NCBI GenBank assembly: GCA_028023455.1 | Contig: JAQFVV010000018.1 | Coordinates: forward strand, 8,910,679 to 8,974,678 | DNA: 64,000 nucleotides | Direction: 5' to 3' | DNA from: Epiperipatus broadwayi | Taxonomy: Eukaryota; Onychophora; Udeonychophora; Euonychophora; Peripatidae | Shown: positions 23,634 to 35,248 of the stretch, in pieces | Layout: every line of letters begins with the position of its first letter | How positions within the stretch are numbered: the stretch's first letter is position 1 | Position numbers and translations under genes: made by a program | Notes under the pieces: model-generated | What the model saw: the letters and a program-made list of their open reading frames with translations, nothing else | The model's database searches: none | Told to the model about the DNA's origin: nothing

Positions 23634-26264
23634 TAATGAGTGACTAATAAAATAATAAAGGGAGAAGAAAAATAATAATTGAATAAAATTGTACGTCAAG
23701 ATAAACTAAAAAAGAACAAGTTAAAGAATACACCCACCCCCCCTTTTTTTTTTTTTAACAAGAACCTTTAGAACGCTTTACAAAGTTTGTATAAGTAGAT
23801 CCCAGTTCATTTATTAATTGTAAAACCAGTGAGTTCAACTCTTGTTTGAATTTTTGAGATTGTTTTCAAATACAGGATTTTTCTGCAAACTAAATATATA
23901 AATTAATTACAAGCCATAACTAATTCCCAATTGGTCATCCAATAGCGGAGGGCAAATGAGTATCAAGCTTTTCTTAGCCGGAGGGGGAAATAAGATTCAA
24001 CTCAATCAAATGAGTTATTCGAACACTGATCATTTAAAAACAGTACAGACTATAATAGAATCGTCGCACCTGGTAAAAAATAATTGAGTCCATGGTTCAG
24101 CATGAATAATTTTGAGCAATCAAAAATGTTATATTTTAATTTAAAAGCAAATACAATTAACTTGGTTTTTACAATACAACAAAAGAAATTATTTTGCTAA
24201 AATAATTAATATTCTAATCGACAACCACTCAACGCTTGTTTAATTATTTTTAAAAGGGTAGAATGCTACTACCAGGTTAATAAAATTCTGGGGTGAGTGA
24301 TCGCCTAACATCAAAACTATATAAGCTTAGCTAATACTAGCTATTTACTCATAAAAGTCAACGACTGGTTGTGGGCAATATATTAGGGACAACGTGTCGT
24401 TTATCACCATTTAGAAGAGAAGAGAATTGCCTGCAGAGAAACTGGTTAACGTTCGCTTATTGAGAATCCAAAAGTAACTTGTTTTCTTCCGCATTTTCTT
24501 ATTTTTTTTATGAACTGTATAATGAACTTCAACGTCAAAATAAGTATTTACTATTCGGAACTTTTTGAAAAGAAATTAAATTAATAATGACAAGATAAAA
24601 GCTAACTTACTTTTCCTCATAAAATAAGTCGTAAATAAATAATATTAATCATTACAAATAACTTGGTATAATATTACATTAGGGTTTTTTTTACTTCTAC
24701 CCATGATATATATAAAACGCACACACACACACACTAATTTATATTATTAATTTATTTGGAGGTCTGAATTCTTTTTTTCCCTTTTGTTTTTTTATTTTTC
24801 GCATACGCCATCAAAATAAAAATTGCTAGTGAAAATTATAACGTGAAGATAATTCCTAATGTTTTTCTCTTTTCTTTTTTTTTAGCTAGCAAACATTTGA
24901 TAAACTAATAAAAATATCTAATGAAAGAGTAGGAGATGGGGGTGGAAGGGCTGAGTTATTTGATAACGGAGAGCTTGAGGGGAAAATAACTCACTAAAAC
25001 AAATAATATAATTAAAGATCTTAAAAGATAATAGAACTCATAATTATAAATAAATTTGATAGGGAAAGAATTTGCTTCTTCTACTATGATAAAATGCATT
25101 GTATTTTTTAATACTGACATGGTATGTCTTGAGATAACATGACATCTAGCGTTGAAAAATATAATATGTTAACGAACAATATGTTAATCGGGCAATTAAT
25201 AAAATAAATAATGATAATAATAAAAAAGCTACACCCACAGTTTTTCAAACTTCTGAAATGAAAACAGGTTAACAATTAAAAATTCAGAATGTAATCTTAA
25301 ATTTAATCTTTTTTACTATTCATAAAATCCTTTTTATTAATGCAATGGTTTACCGACCTTTTATATTTTATATAAAACTATAGCTTCCCTCTATGAACTA
25401 CTTTATTAATGCACTGCTTATTTATTTACAAATAGAATTTATTACTGTCCATCTGGCACTTTATTTTGGAAATTTCTGAGGACATTTTACATATCATATG
25501 ATGTAGTAAAATGTATGCAAAAAAAATAATTTAGTTTAGCTGGCATGCATGTGTGTGTTCTACGGTAAAAAAAAAAATCGCTATTTACACAACATATTTT
25601 CTGTCACATTTGCTGCAATTGAACTTGCATAGAAATAAACATCCTGTTCAATAAATGTTTTTTCCTTATTTTAATTATAGAAGGTATAAACTGTAGTGCA
25701 CTTTAAACTATAAAATTCAGAACAAAGAAATTCACTATCAATTGGCAAGTTTGGTTTAACTATTAACAAAATATCGTAAAAGAATCAATAGAGATTTCCA
25801 ATCACCATATATATTCATCAGTGACTTCTTAAGTACAATTTTGCCGCTGTAACCATATATTTGGCAGTCACTAATTGTGGTTCATACTTTGCATTTGACA
25901 TTTATATAAATCTGTGATTGAAAAATTCCATTTACAAAGCAAATGAACACAATGTCTATGTGTTGTTCTGAATCTGCTGATACTTTTAGTAATAATATTT
26001 GGGAAGATAAAATCCAGCTGGCTTTATGTTGGATATGAAAAAAAGAAATTTATTTTGAATATCAGTTAAATATTCAAAAGGGAGATCTTTTTAAGATGTT
26101 ACATAGGTAGTAAAACTGTATGTTGAATTATTGACAAGCCTGATCTGCTTATAATTTTTCATATATTTTTTGTGTAGCAACTTCTTTTTTGATATCTGAC
26201 AAAGAAATATGTGAAAAAAAACAGGAACCACTTACCATTGTTAAGGAATAGACTTGAAGTACCA
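23634..26264. other. A+T-rich intergenic DNA
   Basis: No gene recognised. It contains a C8/T13 run (23735-23756), an (AC)n run (24718-24735) and an interval near 24240-24480 of slightly higher complexity (TAGAATGCTACTACCAGG and beyond) with no coding frame. Confidence 0.55.
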
Positions 26265-26394
26265 GTAATATTTTTACAAAAAAAAAAAATCAAGTCAGAT
26301 GTCACATGACCTAATTTAACAAGCTTGTATTACAAATGTTATATATATAGAGTTCGCAAATAAGCTCTTAACAAGCTTTGTAGAATATCCCCAA

Positions 26395-26440
26395 TCCCAG
26401 ACCAGTTTCTGCTACTGGCGTCTGTTGTAATACAAGCTTG
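26395..26440 (-). pseudogene. Broken hammerhead, left arm of E1
   Basis: On the minus strand, CCAGTAGCA-GAAA-CTGGTC and the 3' strand of stem I are present (26387-26418). The CUGANGA half and the 5' strand of stem I are replaced by sequence of the nested palindrome (CGTCTGTTGTAATAC). It cannot form the catalytic core. Confidence 0.6.
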
Positions 26441-26697
26441 TTAAATTAGATCACGTGACATCTGACTTGATTTTTTTTTTAGTTAATTTTATTTTTTGCT
26501 ATTAAGGTTTTGGTGATTTTATACTGCTAAAGCTATTATATGGTGTATCCGAACTTAGTTCAGTCCCATATGGCTATTTAAGTTAGATAGCTGGATTGGA
26601 AGATATATGGATGTCTGAAAATTTCAGATTTTCTACTTAATAGTTATCCATTAGATAAAGTGCTGGATTTGTCCTGGTATTTTTAATCTAATGCTTG

Positions 26698-26758
26698 AAT
26701 ATCCTAGCACCTTACTGAGGATACCAGTAGCAGAAACTGGTCTAGGGTTGGGGATATT
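26698..26758 (+). ncRNA. Hammerhead ribozyme, right arm of E1
   Basis: CTGAGGA (26715-26721, fitting CUGANGA), a weak stem II in TACCAGTAGCA, GAAA (26733-26736), then CTGGTC, a self-complementary stem III ending in the GUC cleavage triplet (C at 26742). Stem I pairs AATATCC (26698-26704) with GGATATT (26752-26758) plus inner pairs next to the core. Stem II has only two or three good pairs, so activity may be reduced. Confidence 0.65.
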
Positions 26759-26882
26759 CTGCAAAGCTTGTTAAGAGCTTATTTGCAACCTCTATATACA
26801 ATGGTAATATTTTTCAAAATAATATTTAACTGGGTGTCCCATGGTGTACTGAAAGGCATGTGACCTTAGCCAGCTGTATTCA

Positions 26883-27413
26883 CATTAATTTATTTTTAGA
26901 AAATAAATCCACAAATCAAAAGTTTACACTTAACAAGAGTTTATTTACTCTAAATATAAATTTTATAATAAATTAGTAGAAATATTAGTAACTTTCACTA
27001 ACAGCTTGTTGGTTGATTTAGTATTAATCAAACTTACAGATAAAATAAGAAAACTTCTTGTATTTTCTTATTATTGTACTATCTTGTACACTTCTCTGCA
27101 TTTAATTTATGCATGTGTAGTTCACAAAATGTGGCACAATACTGCTTCACTACAGTTGACTGTTGCACATGGCTTTGCTCAAATGATATTGTACTTGCCA
27201 TGTAATATTACTCACACAATATTGCACACACACACATAGATCATATGTAGTTTTTATTTGGTATTGCTTAATTAGTCATTATTCTTCATTCTTTGCAAAT
27301 TTCCATACTTTAGTTAATTTTCATATTTGCATAACTTTATTGTTATGCATATATTCATAAAGATTTTATTTACTTTTATACATTAGCAGAGTACAATTTT
27401 ATGGTCAGAATAT
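26883..27413 (-). repeat. 3' LTR of the gypsy element
   Basis: About 530 bp; pairs with 31231-31784. The ends lack a clean TG...CA, presumably through decay. It holds a short (CA)n run near 27225 that the other LTR lacks. Confidence 0.7.
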
Positions 27414-27899
27414 CACTCGTTTGCTCTTCTTGACAGAGATATTGTCTTTCTTCTTCAATCAGTTGTCCACTGCTTAACTCTGCAGGTAGATCAGGAAAAT
27501 TAGAACTTGAAAACTTCATTTATTTCAGTTTCTGTAGATACATCAGTTCTATTATTATTATTTTTTAGAGGATTGCAAATAGCAGATATATGAAAACTTG
27601 CTGTTCCCTTTATTTGATCCATTGACTATCAAAAACGATTTCTTAAATTATGTGTTTCTTAACTCTCTTGCCTAAATCCAGTTTAATTACTTATAATGTC
27701 ATAAGACTGCACTTTAGTTATTATTCTGAGCAACAACTTCCTTTTTTAACATATTCCATATTCAGATAGCTTCTCCTGATACTAAATTTAACATTTTCTA
27801 AATTAATCTTCCTTTTATTAATTTTATCTGGTATCAATATAAAGACATGAGTTCTGTAATGATATTTCATCAGCAGTTCTCCAGATGCTTTTTTTGCTC

Positions 27900-29615
27900 A
27901 TTAAACTCAGCATGAAATTCTGATAGTCCATTGGTGTTGATAAAGCTTCATGAACAACTGTACAATTGTCTTACTTAAGGTAAGCTTCAGTGGTTGTATG
28001 ATCTTTTAGATTAATCCATATGACTCAGGATGATCCCCTTATTAGCTAAAAGTCATGGCAATGATGCAAAATCTGTTCCATTGTCAGTAATTATTAATTC
28101 TAAATATTCATGGATAATAAATACATTTTCTATGTTAGTGTTTTTCGGCATCCAATGTTCTGTCCATTTTGAGTAAGAGTTAATTACATCTAAGTGAATC
28201 CTATAGCATGGTTTAGTAACTTCAGGTCATGATTGGAAATTTTTCATGGGTAGTCTTGCTGTTGATTGACTAACTTGGCATTTCTTTATGGCTTTCTCTA
28301 TACCAATATTCATTTTTAGACAACCATATGTAAGGTCGAGCTAATTCTTTCATTCATACAAAACTAAAATATTCACTTCCTTCCCTCAGTTGGTAGCAAA
28401 ATATGGTCAGTCATGAGAATGTAATCACAACACATGGATAAATTTTCATGGGCATTCCAAATTTGTTGAATCATTTAGTTTGATCAAGTTTTAAGCCAAC
28501 CTTGTTTTATCCATTTTTTAACTAACTGGTATCTGGCATCATAATTCATCTACTTCATCATGACTGCACTGTTTATTACTTTAGATGTCATAGAATCAAT
28601 GTAACTCACAGTCCATATCCATGAATTTCCAGAATTCTAGAAAGAGCATAAATGTATATAAGTTGCTTTCCTGACTTGTATAATAATTCAAAATCATACA
28701 AAGCTAAGGTGTTAATCTAATGTAATGTTCACTGATGAGCATGGTGTGGAATCTTTTTACATTTTCCAAGTATCCCCAATAGAGGTTCTATGGTCTATAT
28801 AGATTTTAAATGAGAATCCATATACATATTGGTGGAACTTTATCACAAACGAATGACTGGATCCTGTTTACCTAGTTGGCTATAATTTTTCTCAGCAACT
28901 ATGTTTTGAATGTATATGCAATAAGGCATTTGTCTCCCTAAACTTTGTGAGAAATTACAGCACCAATTAATAACTATTTCTTGGGCATCATGATTCCACA
29001 CCAGACATCGACTAGATGTAAACATGACTTTAACTTTTTTGAAGTCTGCTTTCTACTGAATTCCCTGCTTCCTTCTTTGAGATTGCCTTTCATGAAGCTT
29101 TCAAAAAAGTTTAGTAGTCCCAAAAAGGCTTACAATTCTCTGAATTTTTTTACTTCACAGTAATTTTTACTGTTCTAGCCTTTCCTGGTTTGAGATATTT
29201 TCCCTTATTTGTAATAATATGTCCAAGAAATTTTATTTCTCTGGTAGATCATATGCATTTTAAGGTGTTAAGTCTAACTCCAAGTTTGCAAAGCTTTTCA
29301 TATATGACATTAGCATGTTTTCTTAACTCATTTTCAGACTAGGCAACTATCAATACATCATCTGAATATAGTATAACTCCTAATCATTTCAATAGACTGT
29401 CCATTTTAAAGAAGATATTAAGAGCTATTGTTATAGCATAATCGTAGATATATATTTATGGTTAGCAGTTCAGCTGTTCTCACTGTCACTAGTATTTGGT
29501 AGAACACAGATTGTAAGTCTACTGTGGTAAACTGGGAAGCCTTTTGTAGAGAAGCTAATAACACACTAATGCTTAGCACTGCATATGCTCCTTTATTTAT
29601 ATTATTTTTAATCAT
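27900..29615 (-). pseudogene. Gypsy pol remnant: reverse transcriptase, RNase H, integrase
   Basis: Minus-strand pieces in gypsy order. RT: FTTVDLQSVFYQI near 29540 (family form LDL-SGYHQI); YSDDVLIVA near 29360 (family YLDDVL); LGVRLN and KFLGHIIT near 29280-29210. RNase H: KNYSQLGKQDPVI near 28880 (family KNYS-LEKE-LA) and FHQYVYG near 28840. Likely integrase remains continue to about 27900 without clear motifs. Stops and frameshifts occur every few dozen codons. Frames at 28843-29025 and 29418-29615 are residual open pieces. Confidence 0.7.
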
Positions 29616-30425
29616 TACACAATACTTTCTTTATATTTGTACATTTAATCTGATTTTAGAATTATTATAATGGGATTGGTGAAATTATACATATTTTGGT
29701 AAGAACATATAGTTCTTTTTCAACATGATTTGAGATTAAATGATCTTTCTTGGCCTACAGATATATCCACAGTTAGTATTTTCAACTCTGTTGGAGTGGA
29801 TTTAAACAACTGGAGAAATGTGTTCCTTACATCAGATTTTATCTGCACTCTCTTGATAATTTTAATTCTTATTCCAAAAGAAACTAATTACAGACTAATA
29901 TTGGGCTAAAGTCTTTTGATAGAATGCACAATAGTAATTTTTTATTTCTCTTATTAACATCTACTGATTCATGTCTGTAGCAAGTCTGTTTTATCGATTG
30001 ATCTCTTTAAGAAATTAGACATATTCACCACTATCTATTTTTATTCTGATATGGTCACAGATTTTCACATCCATAGGCTATATGTATCATCTTTTTTTTA
30101 AACCTTATACTATTACATCTCTTTCCCTCGATTTATTCACTGGTAAATCCATTTGCTGTTTGTTTTAATTGATCTTTCTGTCAACAAGTATGACCTTTTA
30201 TGTGCTTAAATTTACACATTTTTTAAGGTATTGTTTACTGCCCAAACACTAATAAATGTTCACATAAACATCCACCATAGTAGTATTTGTTGACAGCACT
30301 TGCATTTTGTTTATCATATTTTGAAATTTGATATATTTTTAAGGATGGTCTTAAATGCTATCCTCTTCTTGTAGCATCAGTATATGTAAGTACAGACTTT
30401 CTTAATAGTACTTATCTTAGTTTAA

Positions 30426-30568
30426 ATAAATAAATAATCAATCAAACAAGATTGAAATAAACAACTATTAATAAGTATATTTAAATAGTTGAGCCAGTTT
30501 GATAATTATTTAAATATACTTATTAATAGTTGTTTATTTCATTCTTGTTTGATTGATTCTTTATTTAT
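30426..30568. mobile_element. 143-bp fold-back inside the gypsy element
   Basis: Arms 30426-30487 and 30507-30568 are near-perfect reverse complements around a 19-base loop. It sits within the internal region of the gypsy element, so it inserted later. No coding capacity. Confidence 0.75.
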
Positions 30569-31230
30569 GTGTTTGTGATAACATTATGGACAAATAAATT
30601 ATACTGGATATTTGACCATCATAGTGATTTATCTTAGTTTATTATCTCGCATACTTTATGACACCTGATCCAGTAATATATTTTTAGCTCAATTTTGTAA
30701 TATTCCTTCATTAATTCACAGTCCCATATCATACTCTCATATGATTTCTTTTGATGACTGTAGATTATCGACATGCTAGATGCCATGCCTTCAATTTGAA
30801 ACATTTAACTTCTGTGTCAATTCTTCATATGGGTGTCCACAGACCCTTTTGGGTCCCATAGATGACTGGCAATTTGCAGAACAGCCTTTCCTGACATCCA
30901 CATTAATGCAGCAACTTTCAATATATTATTGACAGTATTATTTATTATCATATACTTTTCAACATGGACCACATACATCTGCCATTCTGTTGCTTTATAA
31001 CAAATGAAACTATTGAGCTATTATGCATTGCTATGTTGTCTGCCTCCGTTATTCTTCAGCACTTTATTATAATCTAAAGAAGCCTTTACAATTAGTTACT
31101 TCTTGACTATGCCAACAGAGCCATGAAATATCTACTGTGTCAAAATAATTCTTTACACAGGTCTTCAAAATGTTGACTGTGCCAAACTGATCAATACAAG
31201 GGAAAGATTGACCTTTTCTGTTTGCAAACC

Positions 31231-31784
31231 CATTAATTTATTTTTTTAAAAATAAATACCCAAATCAAAAGTTTATACTTAACAACAAGAATTTTTGTCT
31301 AAATATAAATGTAATACATAATGAATTAGTAAAAATATCAGTAACTTCAATTAGGGGTTTGCTAGTAGATTTAACATTAATCAAATTTGCAGATTTAAAA
31401 CAGGGAATCATCTTACATTTTCTTATTACTTTATTATTCTATACACTTTTCTGCATTAATCTATGAATGAACAATTCAGTGTGGCCACTGCACTGCTTCA
31501 TTGCACTTAACTGTTACACATGGCTTTACTCAAACAGCATTGTATTTGCCATGTAATACTGCAAATATGCATGGCTCATTGTATAGTTTTTATATGGCAT
31601 TGCTAAATTTCCATAATTAGTCCTTATTCTTTAGTTAATTTTCATATTAGCATATCTTTACTGTATGCCTACTAAATTTTTTAGACTACTATTTTATTTT
31701 TTACTTTCTGCCTATATACACATCCACTTATAAAAATTTTATTTACTTTTGTACATTAGTGATGTACAATTTTAGTCAGAACAT
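31231..31784 (-). repeat. 5' LTR of the gypsy element
   Basis: About 554 bp; pairs with 26883-27413 over its full length with many substitutions and small indels. It contains an extra segment near 31670-31740 relative to the other copy. I could not define a primer-binding site next to it. Confidence 0.7.
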
Positions 31785-32149
31785 ATTACTCTGAAGTTTA
31801 ATGTGGGAATTTTTCTTTATGTACAGAATAAGTGACTTTTCTAACTCTTAGTTATATTATGTATAATGATTATATAGTGAGCTAAGGAAAGCAAATTAAG
31901 ACTGGTGTCAGCATACAATAAGGAAAGTACTAAGTTGTGAACATCGGATTCTAAAAATCAATTGTAAATTGATAAATGAACTAATTAAGGCTGCTGACAC
32001 TTAATATAATAATGTATAAGTATATTAATGATAAATTTGCTAATAAATGTAAATTTTCATATCAACTAAATAGTTAAATTAATGCTGTCGAATTAATATA
32101 TTTATTCTCAGATTAAATTTGATTTATTGTATATAATGCTAACATTATC

Positions 32150-32195
32150 CCAATGGCAGCTTAAGAGCCAGAAGTTCCTGGATTGAATCCGATTT
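32150..32195 (+). repeat. tRNA-derived SINE remnant
   Basis: CAATGGCAGCTTAAGAGCC resembles an A-box region and GGATTGAATCC (32180-32190) a B-box. The spacing is shorter than in a real tRNA, so this is a repeat remnant and not a functional tRNA gene. Confidence 0.4.
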
Positions 32196-32701
32196 ACTAA
32201 TATTATATAATAACAACTATAAAATGAGATCATTAAGTGAAAGGTATTAGAAATATTCTTTTTAGTAAACTTTGATTTGGGGATTATTTAATCCATGAAT
32301 ATCTTGAGTGCTTAGGAGCTGAATTTTAGTTGTTTGGAAGTTATAGATTTTGAAACTCATTATTGTTTAATGCAGAGAAAATAAGAAATTACATAGTTCA
32401 CTTTTATATGGAACATATTTCAGAATTGTTAATGATATTTAAAATTATATGCTAAAGTAAATTATATTAAAGGATGAATTGCAACCATTAACAAAATATT
32501 ACTGATAATGTTTACTTATTATCATTCTGATGTAGTAATCTATTTCCATGTCAACTTGCTTTCAGGCAAAGAGCTTACTTGTCTTTTTAGAAAAATCTAA
32601 ATTTTTTTAAACTTTTCATATATATATTGTTAATAATAAAACATAGGTTAGTAAATTATATAATATTTCAAATAGTATTATTCTATCTTCTTGGGGAACT
32701 G

Positions 32702-32800
32702 CTGGCCTAGTCAATAGCATAGAAATCAGATTAGGGATTTTTAGATTTCAATACTGGATTTAAAGTGATGCTCTAACCAACTAGTGTTCTGTCAAAGGCA
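32702..32800 (+). repeat. tRNA-like SINE remnants, both orientations
   Basis: Plus strand: TGGCCTAGTCAATAGCA (A-box-like, 32703) and GATTTCAATACTGG (B-box-like, 32744) at tRNA-like spacing. Minus strand: TAGTTGGTTAGAGCATC, a clear A-box, at 32784-32767. Degenerate. Confidence 0.45.
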
Positions 32801-33657
32801 ATAATCAAAAGAAATTTTATAAATGACGATTCTTCTGATTTCTCCACTTTTTCTTAAAGTGAAGATTAATGGGTAGTTTCCAAATATGAATTATCGCACT
32901 CTCTTAATTTATGATGTTATTTGTCATTGCCATTTAAGCAACTTCATTAAATTTATTTTTTTTACTTCTTCCTCTATCTAATATATGTCTTTTTCTAATC
33001 AAACTTTGGATCATAAGTCCATGCACTATCTACTATTTATATACTTCTGAAGTTTTTACTCTCCAATCATTAGTTTGTGCTCTTTTAATCATTTTTCAAT
33101 GAGATAACTGGAGTCACTTATGTTCTTCAACATTCTCAAGGTTTTCATATATGAAGTTTTTGCTTCCATTTCAAGTTTAGGCTTAGTAGAGATTAGGATT
33201 CCTCATAATGTATTATGGTTTTGGAAAACTGTTCTGATGTTATATTGATTGCTGATTTTCATTAGATTGTTTGTTATCCAAACTCTCATTAAGAATGGTT
33301 ATCCATCGATTACTCGTAAAAAAAATCTTAAATAAACATGATATATATATATAATTGTAAGTACTGAGGAAGAATATACATCAGTGCATTCCATTGAAAA
33401 AATATTGAAAAATACACAAATTAGTGGTTGGAGTAGATATATCTAATGTAGCAGACTCATGCATGTACCAATGAAAATAGATTCAATTGGAATATTAAAA
33501 AAAATTAGACATGAAAAAAATGGAAGAAAATTCCAAGAAGTGCTCTCGTAACAATAGCAAATAACATCATAAATCAAAATAATTTGTAATTCATATTTGG
33601 AAACCACTTATTAACCTTACCCTTGAGAAAAAATAGAGAAATAAAAAAGAACTTCTA

Positions 33658-33705
33658 AAATAGCCTAATTGGTTAGAGCATCTTCATAAATTCAATATTC
33701 GTATA
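33658..33705 (+). repeat. tRNA-derived SINE remnant
   Basis: TAGCCTAATTGGTTAGAGCA at 33661-33680 is an excellent tRNA A-box/D-arm; a decayed B-box-like ATTCAATATTC follows too closely. A repeat remnant, not a tRNA gene. Confidence 0.45.
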
Positions 33706-35248
33706 TAAAGATCTTGTTATACTAATACTATCATTGCCAAAGATAATAACACCAGAAGAAAGAAATACTATTTGAAATGATGTATTATTTACTTATCTGT
33801 ATGCTACTATTAAGTTTTATATATTTGAAAAATTTATTTTAGCATGATTCAGGAAATCCCTCAGCAATAAAGATTAATGTTCAATGGACTACTGAGAACA
33901 TCCTATCACAATTCTGAGTTATGAAATAATTTAACCCTTTCCTCATTTCATACAAAAAGTCTCAGCTTATAGTGATTAAATTTATAATAAGATTATACAA
34001 AGATAATAAATTAGCTGCTATATATATATATGTGTGTATATATTGAGTTATTGCTGTGTCAATTCTTGTTTTATATATAAAAGTTTGCAGTAGAAAAATT
34101 ATCATATTAATAAAGGATACAACTTTTTCTAACAGTATTTAACAATTAAGATGATGGAAATAATCCAACCTATAATTGCAAATAAAACATCAACATTACA
34201 AACTTTCAAACAAATATATTTTATTTTTCTCAAGGAAATCTATAAGTAAAAAATGTCAGTGATTTTTATTGCTTGGGAGTTCATAAGTTTGAGTTGGACA
34301 AGATTAGGTCACTTAAGATTTAGAATTTGCCACTCTCACCATTTCATCAAATCACAAGAAATCTTATAGAAAGAGCTTATTACAGATGTCTTATTAGTAG
34401 ACATCATCTAACTCAACCAATGAATGGAATGCAAAAGAAATACATCATATGACCCATTCAGTTGAATAGACAAGTTTTCTAATATATAAAAAGAAAACAA
34501 TTTTCTTACTCCTGATCCCAAATTAGTCCTTCAATTCTGGGATTGATCAACATCAATTCTTTACAACTAATAAATCTAAAATTTCCCACGTTATTTTTGT
34601 ATTCTATTAGAACAGCGCTTCTTAAACTTTTTTTATTCATAACCCCTTTTTATCATAGCGATTTTTTCATGAGACCAGATATTAAATATAAAATAGATAT
34701 AGAAATAAATATTCCCATAAATAATTTATTTCTTTGGTAAACAATATACATATGAAAATAAGTAGTTTTAGGATTTGTTTTAAGTACACAAAAATTAATG
34801 AAAGAAAATCACACTTTAATGAGACAGGATGTGCTTGTTTTTTTGTTACATAAATTAAATCTTGGACGTAAAGCATGTTCAATGTTTTTCAGTGTTGAAC
34901 GATATTTGGATTTAATATACATTAAAGCTGAAAAAGTCATTTCACATAGGTATGTGGTGCTGAATAGCAGAACATTTAATGCCATTTCAGAAATTGTGGG
35001 AAATTCAGTCTTAGCTCTGATTCAGAATTCAGTCAAGGATTTTTGTGTAAAGTCAAATTGTAAGTTTGAGTCATTCGACAGCTCAGCAAATTCCTCTTGG
35101 GCTTTATATGATAAATGATTAATCTCATTAATATCAATCAAAAATGGTCTTTGAATCCCAAGATAACTTTTTGAAATCTAAATTCGATATAAAGTATTTG
35201 CAAAACTGTGTTTCTAAGGTTTTTAAGTGCTCTACAATAATTTTTTCA

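Larger units (their letters stand above)
26276..26803 (+). mobile_element. Palindromic hammerhead element E1, Penelope-related
   Basis: Direct repeats GTAATATTTTT at 26265-26275 and 26804-26814 flank it. Inverted arms are 26344-26418 and 26724-26798. The spacer is homologous to that of element E2 at 58 kb (TTCAGTCCCATATG, GATGTCTGAAAATTTCAGAT, TTAGATAAAGTGCTGG), as is the left segment CAAGTCAGATGTCACATGAC. A second, nested palindrome (26290-26336 with 26428-26473) is unique to this copy. The right arm holds a full hammerhead; the left arm keeps only part. No protein coding. Assignment to Penelope-like elements is by the GAAACYGGTC ribozyme type. Confidence 0.75.
26883..31784 (-). mobile_element. 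Decayed Ty3/gypsy LTR retrotransposon
   Basis: Direct repeats 26883-27413 and 31231-31784 are diverged copies of one LTR: both start CATTAATTTATTTTT, share CACAAATCAAAAGTTTA/CCCAAATCAAAAGTTTA, CATGGCTTT-CTCAAA, GCCATGTAATA, and end GTACAATTTTA-GGTCAGAA. Between them a heavily broken pol lies on the minus strand. A purine-rich stretch adjoins the left (3') LTR at 27414-27435. LTR divergence, many stops and a fold-back insertion at 30426-30568 indicate an old copy. Confidence 0.75.
31796..34604. other. A+T-rich DNA with decayed tRNA-like SINE pieces
   Basis: Contains tRNA-like fragments at 32150-32195, 32702-32800 and 33658-33700 (listed separately). No protein-coding frame recognised. Confidence 0.5.

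Noticed and set aside
33366-33400. CTGAGGA...GAAA as another hammerhead
   Set aside because: The stem II candidate is poor, the spacing is too long and no stem I or III pairing was found.
34798-35118. 106-codon plus-strand frame
   Set aside because: Shadow of the minus-strand hAT C-terminal dimerisation region.
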